In this document: positions 41,328 to 51,908 of the stretch, in pieces | How the letters are laid out: each line of letters starts with the position of its first letter | Position numbering within the stretch: position 1 is the first letter of the stretch | From: Oegoconia quadripuncta | Taxonomy: Eukaryota > Arthropoda > Insecta > Lepidoptera > Autostichidae | Length of the DNA: 64,000 nucleotides | Reading direction: 5' to 3' | Assembly: GCA_949316235.1 (NCBI GenBank) | Contig: OX438750.1 | Coordinates: forward strand, 13,952,865 to 14,016,864 | Made by a program: the position numbers and the translations under genes | The notes under the pieces: generated by a model | Database searches by the model: none | Told to the model about the DNA's origin: nothing | Seen by the model: only the letters and a program-made list of their open reading frames with translations

Positions 41328-43350
41328 ATACGCTATTGTACAATATACATATATATAATATACACAGATATTAAAGAATAAACAGATTATATACAATAAG
41401 AGATGTAGTTGCGTCTGTAAAAAGTCCACAGAAACTCCATATAAAATAAAATTAATTAACTGCAAAAATAACTTTGTTCTTTATTATGGCCACGGAACTA
41501 TCACCTTTATTTATTTAAATGATTTGTACACTGAAGGACTAGGTATTGATTATTTGTGAAGTGTCTCAACTATCTGGTCTCCATAATACAAGACTAGTTG
41601 CTTAGTGTGGAGCTAGATGCTATCTTTGCACATAAAGATTTTATTATTATTTCAATTAAAATAATACTTTTTCCTTTTTATTTTAAGGACGCTCTCACTA
41701 TCGCCATCATCCTATCAGGCACAGAATATCCACAGCTGAACGTTAGGTCTTCGCTTAGAAGCAGCTAGCGACCTTTATCTTGTCATCCTTCCACCTTGCC
41801 CTCATAAAGATTTCATATAATTAAAAAATGTTGCAAACGAGATCTTCTACTGCAAAGGAATTTATCCGTGTACCAATCTTCCTATACGCGTTTCGTCAGC
41901 AGCAATCATATAAGCAGATTTTAATATATTTCTTTTATCGTCAAGGTATGACAAACGAACAAGCAGCTCCCCAGACTGGTGGAAAGTGATTACTACAACC
42001 CACGACACTTGTAACATCCCAATGATAACGACAATGTCATAATTTCACTGGCCCTCTTAATCTAACACTGGTACGATGCGGATATTGTAAATCGGCAGCA
42101 GATATAGATGGTACCATGGCTCAATGGCGAAGCACTCGTGGCGCAGTCGCGTTCGCTATTCGTCTTTTATTAGCAAAGTTAAGCAATGTATGAAGCGGGT
42201 ACTCCTTGGATGGGTGACCATTAATGGCATGGTGTTTCTGTGCTTTGGAAGTCCCAGTTGATAGAGTCAGCTTAAAAACAATCGACTGTCAGGCGGCCAC
42301 GGGTCTGACACAAATCCGCCAATTCGCACTGGGCTCGCCTGGTGGATTATGCCCCATAACATTTGCTAGAGACTGGGGGCTGTGCTCCAATAGAAGAGAC
42401 GTGTAAGGCTGATATGATGATGACCCCATGGCCTCCTGGCAAGGCCCAATAAGCCCCTGATGTAACCACTTTCCATCAGACGACCCGTCAGCCTGTCCCA
42501 GCGCCAGGTTACGTAGCTAGCATTAAGAAAACAAAAAATGATCTCTTACTAGCGTTAACCCGCAACTTTGTTCGCGTGGATCCTATAACAATGAAATAGG
42601 GTATGTTTGTTAAGTCTGGGATACCAAGCTTAACATAATAGAAAGTTCTTGCATCATGCATTATCTGATCATTTGTCTTTTTTACAGAATTGTGTGCGGG
42701 TGTGGGCTGTTTATTGCATCGTTGACATTTGATAATACCAACTACCATCAGTTCCTCGAGCGCACCCACTGTCATTTCCACTGAGCGATATGTCTGTCGC
42801 TTGAGCTGCACGGATTTACTCATTTTGGATTTTATCTACCAGAGAAATGACCCAACATAACCCTTCCGTCCTTAACCTGGTATATTACATCTTCTTATAT
42901 AAAATTGAGGTCTATTTGTAATTTTATTATCAAAGGCAAATGAGCAAGCAAGCTGATTGGAGGAAAGTGATTCTGATTATAGCTCTGTCTAGAGATTAGG
43001 ACGATTTTTTCCACGGAGCTCACAGATGCAATGTCTACCTGAGGACTAAGGAAGATTGCCTGTGACGGATTTTTACTAATTCTTACGTTCACACCGAAAA
43101 TTTGAACAAAAAATGCGGACAGCAAGGATAAATCCGGACGGAAACATGCCTACCAAGTGCAAAACTTAAAAGAAAAAGATCTAATCGGAAGTGCCGGGAG
43201 GTTCCAAGCTTTGCAGCAATCATCACTCACCACCAGATGAGTTTGCTCTTTTGTCAAAATTATATACATATTTATAATAAATCAAAAACACAAACCTTGG
43301 TGTAATAAACTGGACATGACCACCAAAAAACACATGAAAGCGAGCGCCAT
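37711..43350 (-). CDS. Ly6/uPAR-like GPI-anchored protein, gene B (three exons)
   Basis: Exon 1 43350-43296 encodes a signal peptide (MALAFMCFLVVMSSLLHQ) and ends at donor GTTTGT. Exon 2 38568-38363 begins 'LAITCYQCNS' and ends 'CGWDESSYK'; exon 3 37848-37711 has 'GFGGRQEVCSCLEDGCN' and a hydrophobic GPI-type tail ('GATLLMLLTFAVI'). Intron phases are 1 and 0, exactly as in gene A, and the total is 399 nt (132 residues) with the same ten-cysteine LU pattern. 'CGWDE' and 'GGRQEVCSC' are shared with gene A, so the two are tandem paralogues on the same strand. The link of exon 1 across a 4.7-kb intron is inferred from phase and signal-peptide content and is the least certain part. Confidence 0.78.
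39010..39130 (-). repeat. SINE family D fragment
   Basis: 'tgagaaataaaaattcaaag' and 'gaagtccccaacccgcattg' match the 3' half of the element at 47107-47393 in opposite orientation. Confidence 0.55.
39974..40139. mobile_element. Small MITE, about 165 bp
   Basis: 'cttattcataaaaatttacc' at the left mirrors the end at 40139, and 'cttataagcctgttttaatt' mirrors 'aaaacaggcttataaagc'. No coding capacity. Confidence 0.75.
40247..40490 (+). repeat. tRNA-derived SINE, family C
   Basis: Head 'gaccgattggtttagtggat', B-box 'ggttgcgggttcgaatcc', body 'gtgtgatgaatacgaac' and a (TTTA)n tail. Second copy at 63427-63660. Confidence 0.75.
40552..40797 (+). pseudogene. BEL/Pao retrotransposon pol C-terminus (DUF5641-like)
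   Basis: The frame encodes 'LNEGDLVIVKSKELSPFQWP', then 'MGRIVKTFPGPDGKVRVAEV' and 'YTKLCPLP' before a stop. The pattern 'GDLV.+K...SP.QWP.GRI....PG.DG.VRV' is the typical end of BEL/Pao pol. No integrase core remains upstream. Confidence 0.8.
40888..41085 (+). repeat. Possible LTR remnant of the BEL/Pao element
   Basis: Begins 'tgtctgtgaacagccc' soon after the pol stop and contains a 'caataaa' signal before 'acacccttgtcaac'. The position suits a 3' LTR, but without a second LTR the borders are uncertain. Confidence 0.4.
41200..41324 (-). repeat. LINE 3' tail and (TA)n microsatellite
   Basis: In reverse complement it reads 'gtgtagtttttgttaattg' then 'caataaagagtatttgattg', the tail also found inside the Polinton TIRs; the 'gcgataaggccgcc' element precedes it. 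A (TA)17-type run follows at about 41289-41324. Confidence 0.65.
42118..42420 (+). repeat. 5S-rRNA-derived SINE
   Basis: 'gcaaagttaagcaatgtatg', then 'cttggatgggtgacc', the 5S rRNA-like promoter core, followed by a body shared with 44035-44345 ('cgactgtcaggcggccac', 'gtctgacacaaatccgcc'). Confidence 0.7.
42430..43290. other. Intron 1 of Ly6 gene B: no gene seen
   Basis: Open frames here are short and lack splice-site or composition support. Confidence 0.4.
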
Positions 43351-44034
43351 TTCAACACAATGATGTAAGGTGACTCGGTTTCTGGTGAATTGGTCCACCG
43401 TTACCAACCGTGCGCGGTTGCGTTCCTCGGGCAACTGAATAAAGGTGAGCCACACTGTCACCTAGGTGTTACGTCTACGATCTAGGATACGGGCTGATTA
43501 TCCAATTGCTGTAAATTTAAATTGACGGATGCGGCATCGCACGCTTGGGATTTCGTTAGAGGGTGGAAATTGTTACGTTTTGAAAATGTATGACTAATTT
43601 GCTAATGCTACTTAAAAACCACTCAAGCCCTTATCTTGATTGATTGAAAGCAGACGCCATTTTGCAAAACACAAAGGTTTTCCTTGCATGTGCACTCGTG
43701 GCCACATTCGCTTTCGAATAGCTAAGTTAAGTAAGGTAAGTAAAGTTGAAGAAGATTTGCCATTAATCAACGCATCATTTACATACACACATCCATTTAC
43801 GTACACACATATATTTCCATACAAACATACATTTACATTAAAACATACATTTACATACATACACATAAATACTTTTAATCTTTAGTTTTTTTTTCATTTA
43901 TTTTGTTATGGAAGAGCGGGGTTTTCTAACACAAGTATAAATATACTTAAAAGAAAACCCCAACACCAAAAATGTTAGGTATCTAAGTGAATGAAAATAA
44001 ACATTTTTGATTTTTGATTTTTTTTAAGTAATGT

Positions 44035-44345
44035 CAGCCCTTGGATGAGTGATAGTGGCATTTTTAAAACGTTGGCGGACACTGAACGCCTGTAGACGTA
44101 ATAACAATAAAACATGTATTGTGTTTGGTTCAGTGTCCGTGAACGTGTTTATACGAGTGTTTGCGTGCTTCGGAAGGCTCGTTAGTCGGTCCCGATTGTT
44201 TCCAATTGAAGGCCAAGTCGGTGGCCCACAGGGTCGGCTTGAAAAGCACTGACTGTCAGGTGGCCACTAGTCTGACAGAAATCCACCAATCAGCACTGGG
44301 CCCACGTGGTGAATTATGGCCCAAACCCTCTCACAGTGAGACATT
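44035..44345 (+). repeat. 5S-rRNA-derived SINE (divergent, 3' part)
   Basis: Shares 'cttggatgagtga', 'cgtgtttatacgagtgtttg' and 'actgactgtcaggtggccac' with the copies at 13609 and 42118. A further head fragment ('cactcgtggccacattcgct', 'taagttaagta') lies at about 43688-43740. Confidence 0.6.
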
Positions 44346-44367
44346 GGCATCCCAGATATTGAGATAA

Positions 44368-44697
44368 CCGCCTCCGTGGCTCTATGTAAACAATATTGGG
44401 TTTACGATTTGGAGGTCGCGGGTACGATCCCCAGCGGGGTACATGTGTAAGTACTCGGTTTGTTTGGTGGGAGGGCATTTTAAATATCCGCCTGGCTAGC
44501 TACCACCATCTTATCTATATCTGCCGCCATGCAGCAGTGTTAATAGCATTGTTGCGTTCCGGTTGTCAGAGATAAGATAGCCAGTCCTCCAAATGTGTTG
44601 GGGTTTCCGGGTCAGTGCGCTTCCACCTTCGACCTCATCTTCACTTAACATCAGGTGTGATTCAGGTCAATTGCCAACCCGTTGTGCATAAAAAAAA
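44368..44697 (+). repeat. tRNA-derived SINE, family A (full length)
   Basis: Complete head, body and A-rich tail, directly followed 176 bp later by another copy in the same orientation. Confidence 0.85.
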
Positions 44698-44873
44698 ATT
44701 GGCGACGTGAAATGTTGTTGATGATAAAGGTTTTCTTTTAGAGTAGTCCACTCATCAGCGAATTCTGTAATGCGTCCAAAGCAGGTTTCGGTAGATAAAG
44801 TATATATTTTAAGTTTGTTTGACCTGCTCGCGACCAAATCTGCGTGAGATTTTCAGTTGCCATGAATTTTTAA

Positions 44874-45208
44874 CCGCCTCTGTGGCCGAATGTAAACAAC
44901 ATAGGGTTTACGAATCGGAGGTCGCGGGTTCGATCCACAGCTGGGTACATGTTTAGTACTGGGTTTGGTTGATGGTAAGGTCAATGTCAAAGTAAATGTC
45001 CGCCTGGTTACCTACCACCATGTTATCTAAGTCTGCCGCCAACAGCAATATTAATAGCATTATTGTGTTCCGGTTGTCAGAGATAAGATACCCAGTCCCC
45101 CAAATAAGATGTGGATTCCAGGTCAGCCCGCTTCCACCTTCGGCCTCATCTTCACTTAATATTAGGTGTGAATGAGGTCAAGTGCTAACCCGTTGTGGTT
45201 AAAAAAAC
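44874..45208 (+). repeat. tRNA-derived SINE, family A (divergent copy)
   Basis: Same architecture with more substitutions ('gcctctgtggccgaatgtaa'). It abuts the truncated 3' end of the LINE pseudogene, so it may have inserted there. Confidence 0.8.
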
Positions 45209-45209
45209 T

Positions 45210-46480
45210 TTAAGCTATGTCCGTTAAGTTCGTAATCGTTTGGGTTCTCACCGTTGACACAATGCGAGTTCTGCCAGTGAACTTACAGAATGACATAGGT
45301 AAACCATAACCAATAACGTTACGTTTAGATTTACCTCTACAGTAGGCATGTTGGTTGTTGTGTATGGGTCGTTCAATCAGTACCCCATCTCTGATATACC
45401 TGTCCAGCACTTTCTCCAGAGTCTTTAGGAGGAAGGAGGTAAGACTTATCGGTCTGAAGGACTTGGGTGCTGCGTAGTCCTTCTTACCAGCCTTAGGTAT
45501 GAAGATGACCTTGGCAGAGGTCCACTGTTCTGGTAAGTATCCAAAGGCGTAAGGAAGATTTTCACCAGATAGGGCAGTAAGATATCCGCACCTTTTTGTA
45601 GCAGGACCGGCAGGATTCCGTCGACCCCGGCGGATTTGTACGGTTTGAAAGAGTTGATAGCCCACCTCACTTGTCCTGGTCTGATCACCCTGGCGGCAGT
45701 GCTCCAGTCCTCGTTGCGAGGTCTATGTGGAATGCTCATCCGTTCGGGCTTGCTAGATTGCAGGCGTATAGAGCCCCAGGAAAGTGTGTCGATACCAATA
45801 GTTCCAACGTTTCTCCTTCGTTGGTAGTGAAGGAGCCGTCTGGTCTCTTTAATAGACCTACTGGTGTAGGCTGGGTTTTCGAAAGAATTTTGTGGATTCT
45901 GGCTCCTTGAGGCGTACTATTGACTTCCTCGCAGAATTTCCTCCATGATTCTCTCTTAGCCCTCCTAATCTCCTTGTTGTATTCAGTCAAGGCTTTCCTA
46001 TAGACCTCCCATTCGAGAGTTTTTTTAGCCTTGTTGAACAGTCTTCTGGTTTTCTCTCTTAGCTTTTTCAGCTTAGAGTTCCACCAGGGAACTTTACGCT
46101 TAGAGGTCCTTGTTTTTAGAGGGCAGCTTTCTTCATAGGCAGATTTGATACCTTCTGAAGTTGTCGCCACTGCTAGTTCAAGGCTCTCAATGGATTTAAT
46201 ACTGTTTGGAAACGTTTCCAGGTTCCACCTTAGTTTGTCACAGTAGACATCCCAGGCGGTACACCTTGGGTTTCTAAAACATACACTGTTGTAGGCCAAA
46301 GCGGCCTTTAGGTTGTAACAGATGTGTCTGTGGTCAGACATGGATGCTTCATTACTTACCCTCCAGTCTCGCATGTGCCTGGATAGGTTTGCAGAGGCGA
46401 CGGTGATGTCGAGGACTTCTTGTCGGGCTTTTGTCACGAAGGTTGGAGTGCAGCCTCTGTTGAGAAGTTCTAGAGAGTTG
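45210..46480 (-). pseudogene. Non-LTR retrotransposon ORF2 fragment (endonuclease end to RT start)
   Basis: The minus strand encodes an endonuclease C-terminal region ('SMSDHRHICYNL' with the S-DH+ motif), a linker rich in basic residues ('VPWWNSKLKKLREKTRRLFN'), then after a frameshift 'INSFKPYKSAGVDGI' and, in another frame, 'FRPISLTSFLLKTLEKVLD' and 'NNQHAYCRGKSK'. These are the finger and early palm motifs of a LINE reverse transcriptase of the R1/LOA/Jockey assemblage. The catalytic YADD region is missing and the frame changes at least once, so it is dead. It is closed at its 5' side by a poly(A)-like run at about 46487-46510 that belongs to something else. Confidence 0.85.
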
Positions 46481-46611
46481 GTTAGCAGAAAAAAAAAAAA
46501 AAAAAAAAAACATCTATAGTTTTGCCTGTTTCAACGGCGATGGGCTCACCCCCTGTCACGTGTGCATTTCTGTATATTTCATAACATGAACCGTGGATGT
46601 TGTTTCAATCA

Positions 46612-47101
46612 TTAAACTTTTAATGTTTGGAACACCCAAACACTACTGTTTGGGATATCTCCGACCACCCTATTTGGGATAGGGGTCGTGAAGTTATGGT
46701 ATGTATGTTTTAGGTACTGAAAATTGTGGGATATCACAAATCACATAATTTTGGGACACACATCTGTGAGAAAGACCAAGGCGGAATGAATCGAAACATG
46801 AAAACGTAATTTATGAATATGCCTAAACCATAGATAATATCAGTGATGTGATTGGGGGCAGAGGCCGTGTCGCAGGAAGGCGGTGCGTGCCGCCGCGCCA
46901 GATTGGGAGGAAGTCCTGCGTTCAGCAATTGACGTCCCTCGCACGGTACTCTCCTGACGCTACATGTACACACACAAAGCATATTGACTTGTCCAAATAC
47001 ATGATAATACATATATAAAGTCACGGCCTTTATCCCAAATGAGGTGTTCAGAGATATCCTAAATTTAAGCGTTTGGGTGTACCAAATATTAAAAGATTAA
47101 T
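46612..47101. mobile_element. MITE, about 490 bp with 80-bp inverted ends
   Basis: 46612-46692 ('ttttaatgtttggaacaccc', 'ttgggatatctccgaccacc') is the imperfect reverse complement of 47021-47101. One-ended relatives lie at about 603-705 and 55255-55330. No coding capacity. Confidence 0.7.
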
Positions 47102-47106
47102 GCTTG

Positions 47107-47393
47107 AGCGTCGGTGGCTCAGCGGTTAAGACGCGGTCTCCCAATTTGAGAGGTCCGGGTTCGCTTCCCAGGCAGACGATGTACCAATGAGTTATGTGCA
47201 TTTAAACGGTGCTGCTGCGACTGCTCCTAAACGGTGAAGGAAAATATCGTGAGGAAACCAGCCCGTTAACATCCCATTGCATTGATTTAGGCCTTCCCTC
47301 GTATATAAGTACAATGCGGCTGGGGACTTCACTTGCCTTTGAATTTTTATTTCTCAGGGATACGCATGTGGTCAAACGCGAATCCCGTCAATC
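47107..47393 (+). repeat. tRNA-derived SINE, family D
   Basis: Head 'cggtggctcagcggttaaga', B-box-like 'ggtccgggttcgcttccc', body with 'cggtgaaggaaaatatcgtg' and end 'cgcatgtggtcaaacgcg'. An inverted 3' fragment lies at 48250-48390 beyond the MITE, so the two SINE pieces face each other around it. Confidence 0.75.
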
Positions 47394-47405
47394 ATGAAAT
47401 ATATA

Positions 47406-48221
47406 CAGGGCGTCCCAAAGTTATGGGACATGAAGGGGAAGTACCTTAAATATTGTAGATAGTGAATTTTGCTCAAAGAAGACTTTATGTTATTTTTAAA
47501 AGTTAGTAATTCTGCATTCATAGATTTTCTAAAAATTACTTGCTTCGGCTGGGAATCGAACCGACTTAAATGTGAAAAAAAAAACACCCTACTTTTATGA
47601 TGCCAATCGAAAGAATAGCTAAAAAATAATAACTCTGCCTAAGTAACATAGTATTTTAAAAGAAAGGAACAACATAAAATGATTGAGTCAAATTTCAAGA
47701 AAGTTATTTATTGCCGACGACGTTCGAAAAGTAGCGATATTATCATTCCAAAGATAGCATTGATTATTCGTAAATAAGTACCCACTTCATAAAATCAACA
47801 GGCAGCGGGCTCATTAAAAGATTGGCGATTTGCGTAAAACAAGAGGGATCACATTTTGAGCATTTAATTAATTAATTTACAAAAAAATACCTACTTAATT
47901 GACTACGGCAGTTTCATGTATGTTTTTTATTTGATTAAAATGATTAATTTCACGTTGTTCCTTTCTTTTAAAATACTATGTTACTTAGGCAGAGTTATTA
48001 TTTTTTAGCTATTCTTTCGATTGGCATCATAAAAGTAGGGTGTTTTTTTTTTCACATTTGAGTCGGTTCGATTCCCAGCCGAAGCAAATAATTTTTAGAA
48101 AATCTATGAATGCAGAATTACTAACTTTTAAAAATAACATAAAGTCTTCTTTGAGCAAAATTCACTATCTACGATATTTAAGGTACTTCCCCTTCATGTC
48201 CCATAACTTTGGGACGCCCTG
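47406..48221. mobile_element. Non-autonomous DNA element with 268-bp TIRs, related to the mariner-type element at 51.9 kb
   Basis: Starts CAGGGCGTCCC and ends with its mirror, flanked by TA on both sides. TIRs are 47406-47673 and 47954-48221. The TIR interior aligns with that of the 51,909-54,018 element (for example 'tgcattcatagattttctaa' against 'tgcatttaaggatttatgaa'). Each TIR carries GGTTCGATTCC (47552-47562 on the minus strand, 48065-48075 on the plus strand). The 280-bp core has no ORF. Confidence 0.85.
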
Positions 48222-48249
48222 TATATATATATATATTCGCGTATTATTT

Positions 48250-48390
48250 AGATTCGCGTTTGACCACATGCGTATCCCTGAGAAATAAAAATTCAAAGGC
48301 AAGTGAAGTCCCCAACCCGCATTGGATATACGAGGGAAGGCCTAAATCCCTGCAGTGGGATGTTAACGGGCTGGTGATGAATGATTGAAA
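48250..48390 (-). repeat. SINE family D fragment, inverted
   Basis: Reads 'cgcgtttgaccacatgcgta' to 'gggatgttaacgggctggtg', reverse complement of the 3' part of 47107-47393. Confidence 0.7.
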
Positions 48391-48451
48391 TTCCACGGTC
48401 ATATTCCAATATCTTTGAAATATACAGAAAAGCACTCATGACAGGGATGGG

Positions 48452-48530
48452 GACCTGTTTGATGTAGTGGTTAAAAACTCTGATTGCTATATTGAAAGGT
48501 CGCGGGTTCGAATTCCGATAGGAGCATATG
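48452..48530 (+). repeat. SINE family B, 5' fragment
   Basis: Head and B-box only ('gacctgtttgatgtagtggt', 'cgcgggttcgaattcc'), cut off by the MITE that starts at 48545. Confidence 0.65.
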
Positions 48531-48544
48531 TTTGTATTGGGTCT

Positions 48545-48949
48545 TTACCTATGAAATTGGAGTTTTTTTTTCGTTAATCATATGTACCAATTCCTGCGAT
48601 TTTCAAAGCTATATCCAAATTTGTTTTTTTTTTGGAAAATGGAATATTATTTCAAGGTTTCACATGAAACATTTTTTAATTTCTGGGCTAAATCACATAA
48701 TAAAAAAAAATTAAACAGAGCTCTTTTCATGTGCTTACCAGAATCATTTCTTAGATTCGCTGAAACATTTATAAAGCGGTTACTTTTAAAAATTAACGCT
48801 GCCTATACTTAACTTAATGTTATCCGATAATACACACAAAGTTTAGTTAAATTTGGATTTGCCGTTCCCAAAAAAAAAATCAAAAATGTTTGTATGGAGA
48901 AAACAGTCTTAATGAAATTCTTCATACAAAACGCCAATTTCATAGGTAA
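48545..48949. mobile_element. MITE, family E (copy 2)
   Basis: Ends 'ttacctatgaaattgg' and its mirror 'ccaatttcataggtaa'. Full-length relative of 15745-16157 in the opposite orientation. It inserted into the SINE B copy just upstream. Confidence 0.75.
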
Positions 48950-49295
48950 GGACCTTATAGATATATACAAAACAAACTAGCCCAAATTCGACTATCTTAC
49001 AATTTTCTAGTAGTTCTAGGGAGTTTTAGTAGGTACCTACATCTCAGGTCCATCATCGGATCAGCTCGATGGTACCATTATATTGCATTGTCACCGAACT
49101 TACATAATTATGCCAAATTTCAGCTCAATCAGATAACAGCACGTGGTTAAAAATGCTTTACAAATTTTGAAACGGACAACTTACATACGGTAATTGCAAA
49201 ACTAAATAAAGGCTTGTAAATTGTCATGAACCATAACATACCAATACAAATACCAAACGACCCGCAATCAGACCGTCTAACTCAATTGCTTTGAC

Positions 49296-49520
49296 GACCT
49301 GTTTGGTGTAGTGGTTAGAATCTCTGAACACTATACCAACAGGTCGCGGGTTCGAACGCCGCTAGGGGCATATATTTTTGTGATAAATACAGGCATGTGT
49401 ACCCGAGTTATGGATGTTTTCATTTATAATAAGTATATGTATATGTAGTATATCAACCATCTAGTATCCACAACACAAGCCTATAGTTGCTTGTGTGTAT
49501 GTCTAAGGATATTTATTTGG
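49296..49520 (+). repeat. tRNA-derived SINE, family B (copy)
   Basis: 'gacctgtttggtgtagtggt' head, B-box 'gcgggttcgaacgccgctag', body to 'gtctaaggatatttatttgg'. A further head-only fragment is at 49948-50020. Confidence 0.7.
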
Positions 49521-50019
49521 GAATTGCAATCGGTTATGCCGTCAATGCACTGCCCGTCCTTGTCATAACGTACACAATGACAAGGACGGACAGTACATTG
49601 GTATCGCTATCGCTATAGCTTTGATTTAGGTGGTAAAGCCCCGCTATGCCGTTTGGGTGTGCACAGGAATCGCAGGATATAAGCAATGACAGTTCGTGCG
49701 GGCGGCGGCGAGACGTGCGCGGGTGGAGACATCACGCAACCTGCCACAATATATCACTAGTGTCTTCTTTTTACCCGACTACGACGATGCCAAAAGAATG
49801 GTAATGTATACGATGCGTCTGTATGCATGTTTATGTGTATGTTACCTATAATTTAATTCTCAGCAGATTTTGCAAAATGAGGTGTCATTAGAGTCGTACA
49901 AGTCCTGGGAGTGTTACAAGGCATGACACTTCCGTGTGACGTCGCATGTTTGGTGTAGTGGTTAGAAACTCTGACTGCTATACCAAAAGGTGGCGGGTTC
50001 GAATCCCGCTAGGCGCATA

Positions 50020-51900
50020 TGTTTGTATGGCGAAGCAGCATGCGGAGAGCTAGTGTTTTATAAATAAAACTTGACTGCTATAGGTATAATAATTATAAAT
50101 TGAAAATTTTGAAATAGACCAGCGGTACCCTAGAGTTCCGTGGAACGGTCACAGGAGGATACGTGTTCGATCTGAAAATTAACGAAAACGTTCATAGAAT
50201 ACAGTCATCATAACATAACCGCTACTTATACCGACCCTTACACTTACAAAGAGAATCAAATCAAAATCAAATAAAAAAAAATATTTCGTAGGATATAAAT
50301 TATCACTTGAAAATATCACATTTTTATCTTAATATTAAAATTAAAATTATTGACATTATTACTCAAACAGATTCTCCAGAGAAGAACGAGCAAGAAATTC
50401 AAGGGTTACTCTTTTAAATAAGTTTGGGTTACAATTATATTATTATTGTATAATTAGACTGAATATCGCCGAGCGGTCCATGCTTGCTTGCTCCAGCTTG
50501 CTGCTTGTTGGATACAGATATTCGCGTTCAATTGTCAAACATAACGCCTAATTTTAGTGCTATTATAAAAATATTCAAAAACATTGGTCACATTAAATAC
50601 GCAGTTACGGTACAACATTATTTGTTAACATCATGTCATAATTGAAAATATTCAAACGACAAGCTACAATCACTCCTGTTATTTTGAATTTGGGGGTTCC
50701 GCCAAAAAGTATGATCAATTAGGATACCGTGGCCAAAAAAATATGGGAACCATGGGTTAAGACAACTCAGTGTGAAAATTCCACTCTCTCGCTCACACCG
50801 TTTAGCTCCATGAGAGACGGACTCCTACCTGAGTGACACCTTAAGCACATAAGTGTTGCTTTTCTTAGGGATTTTTTAAAATTTATTCTTATTTAAAGAC
50901 GAAAAATCCTGGACAACTTATGAATTGAAATATGAGTAGCCATATCCATTGGGGTATGCACTCTCCCGACAAAGCCCTCAGAACAAGTCTGCTCATAGTC
51001 ACCGACTGATCGCATGATAACGCCAACAAAAAAAAAAAATTATTTAAACTTTTTTCTTAATTTATTCAATGAGGGCGCCACTGGACGGAGTAAACCCTCT
51101 TAATCATCGGTAAACACGCCTGCTCCGGGACAGTACTGCTAACTGAGAGTTAATTATATTATGACTTGTACTCTGTTGTTGTTTCTTAATGTTTCTTGTT
51201 GTTCTTTTGTGTTGTTGTAATTCACGTAGTTTATGTTTAATTTTATTATTAAAAATTCAATTGTATCTAATGTACCTACCCAGTTTCTGGAAGGTATTGA
51301 TTTCTTTGACATTTATTTAATTTCTGAACATGTTTCATATAATATTGTTTAACGTCTACCGCTACCAATATTTGCATGTCGTGGTTACTTAAAATTAAGG
51401 TGGCGCATGCACTGTGTACAATTGCGTGTTTGCCACATTGGACTGGTATGTGTCAATCTTGTTAGTAATCCTAAAAATAAATAAATAAATAAATAAATAA
51501 TTATACAGGTCTGTATAAGGTTCTCTGTTTCAGTCTATTTGGGTGATCAGCAGCAATCTAACTAATATTATTAATGCGAAAGTTTGGATGATTGTTGCTC
51601 CATCACGGCGAAAAGATAAACGGATTTCGATGAAATTTGGTATATAAGTAGAATATACATTGGAATAAGACATAGGATACTTTTTATCCCCTTACTACTT
51701 TTATCTACTTTTTTTAATTTTTTATTTTTTTTATTTATTAGGACCACAAACAAGTTCACAATATATTGTCATATATAAACAACTTAGACTAAACAAACAT
51801 TAGTAATTGTGAACCCAACATCATTGGTCACAACGTAATTATCATGTAATAATATAATAATGTGAGGCCTAATACAGCAAACTGTCAACCGTCTAGGTGG
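50020..51900. other. No gene recognised
   Basis: AT-rich sequence with short homopolymer runs, a (TAAA)n run near 51474-51500 and no supported exon. Confidence 0.4.
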
Positions 51901-51908
51901 CGTATATA

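Noticed and set aside
45210..46437. Functional reverse transcriptase
   Set aside because: Frameshifted, lacks the catalytic YADD region and both ends; it is a dead fragment.
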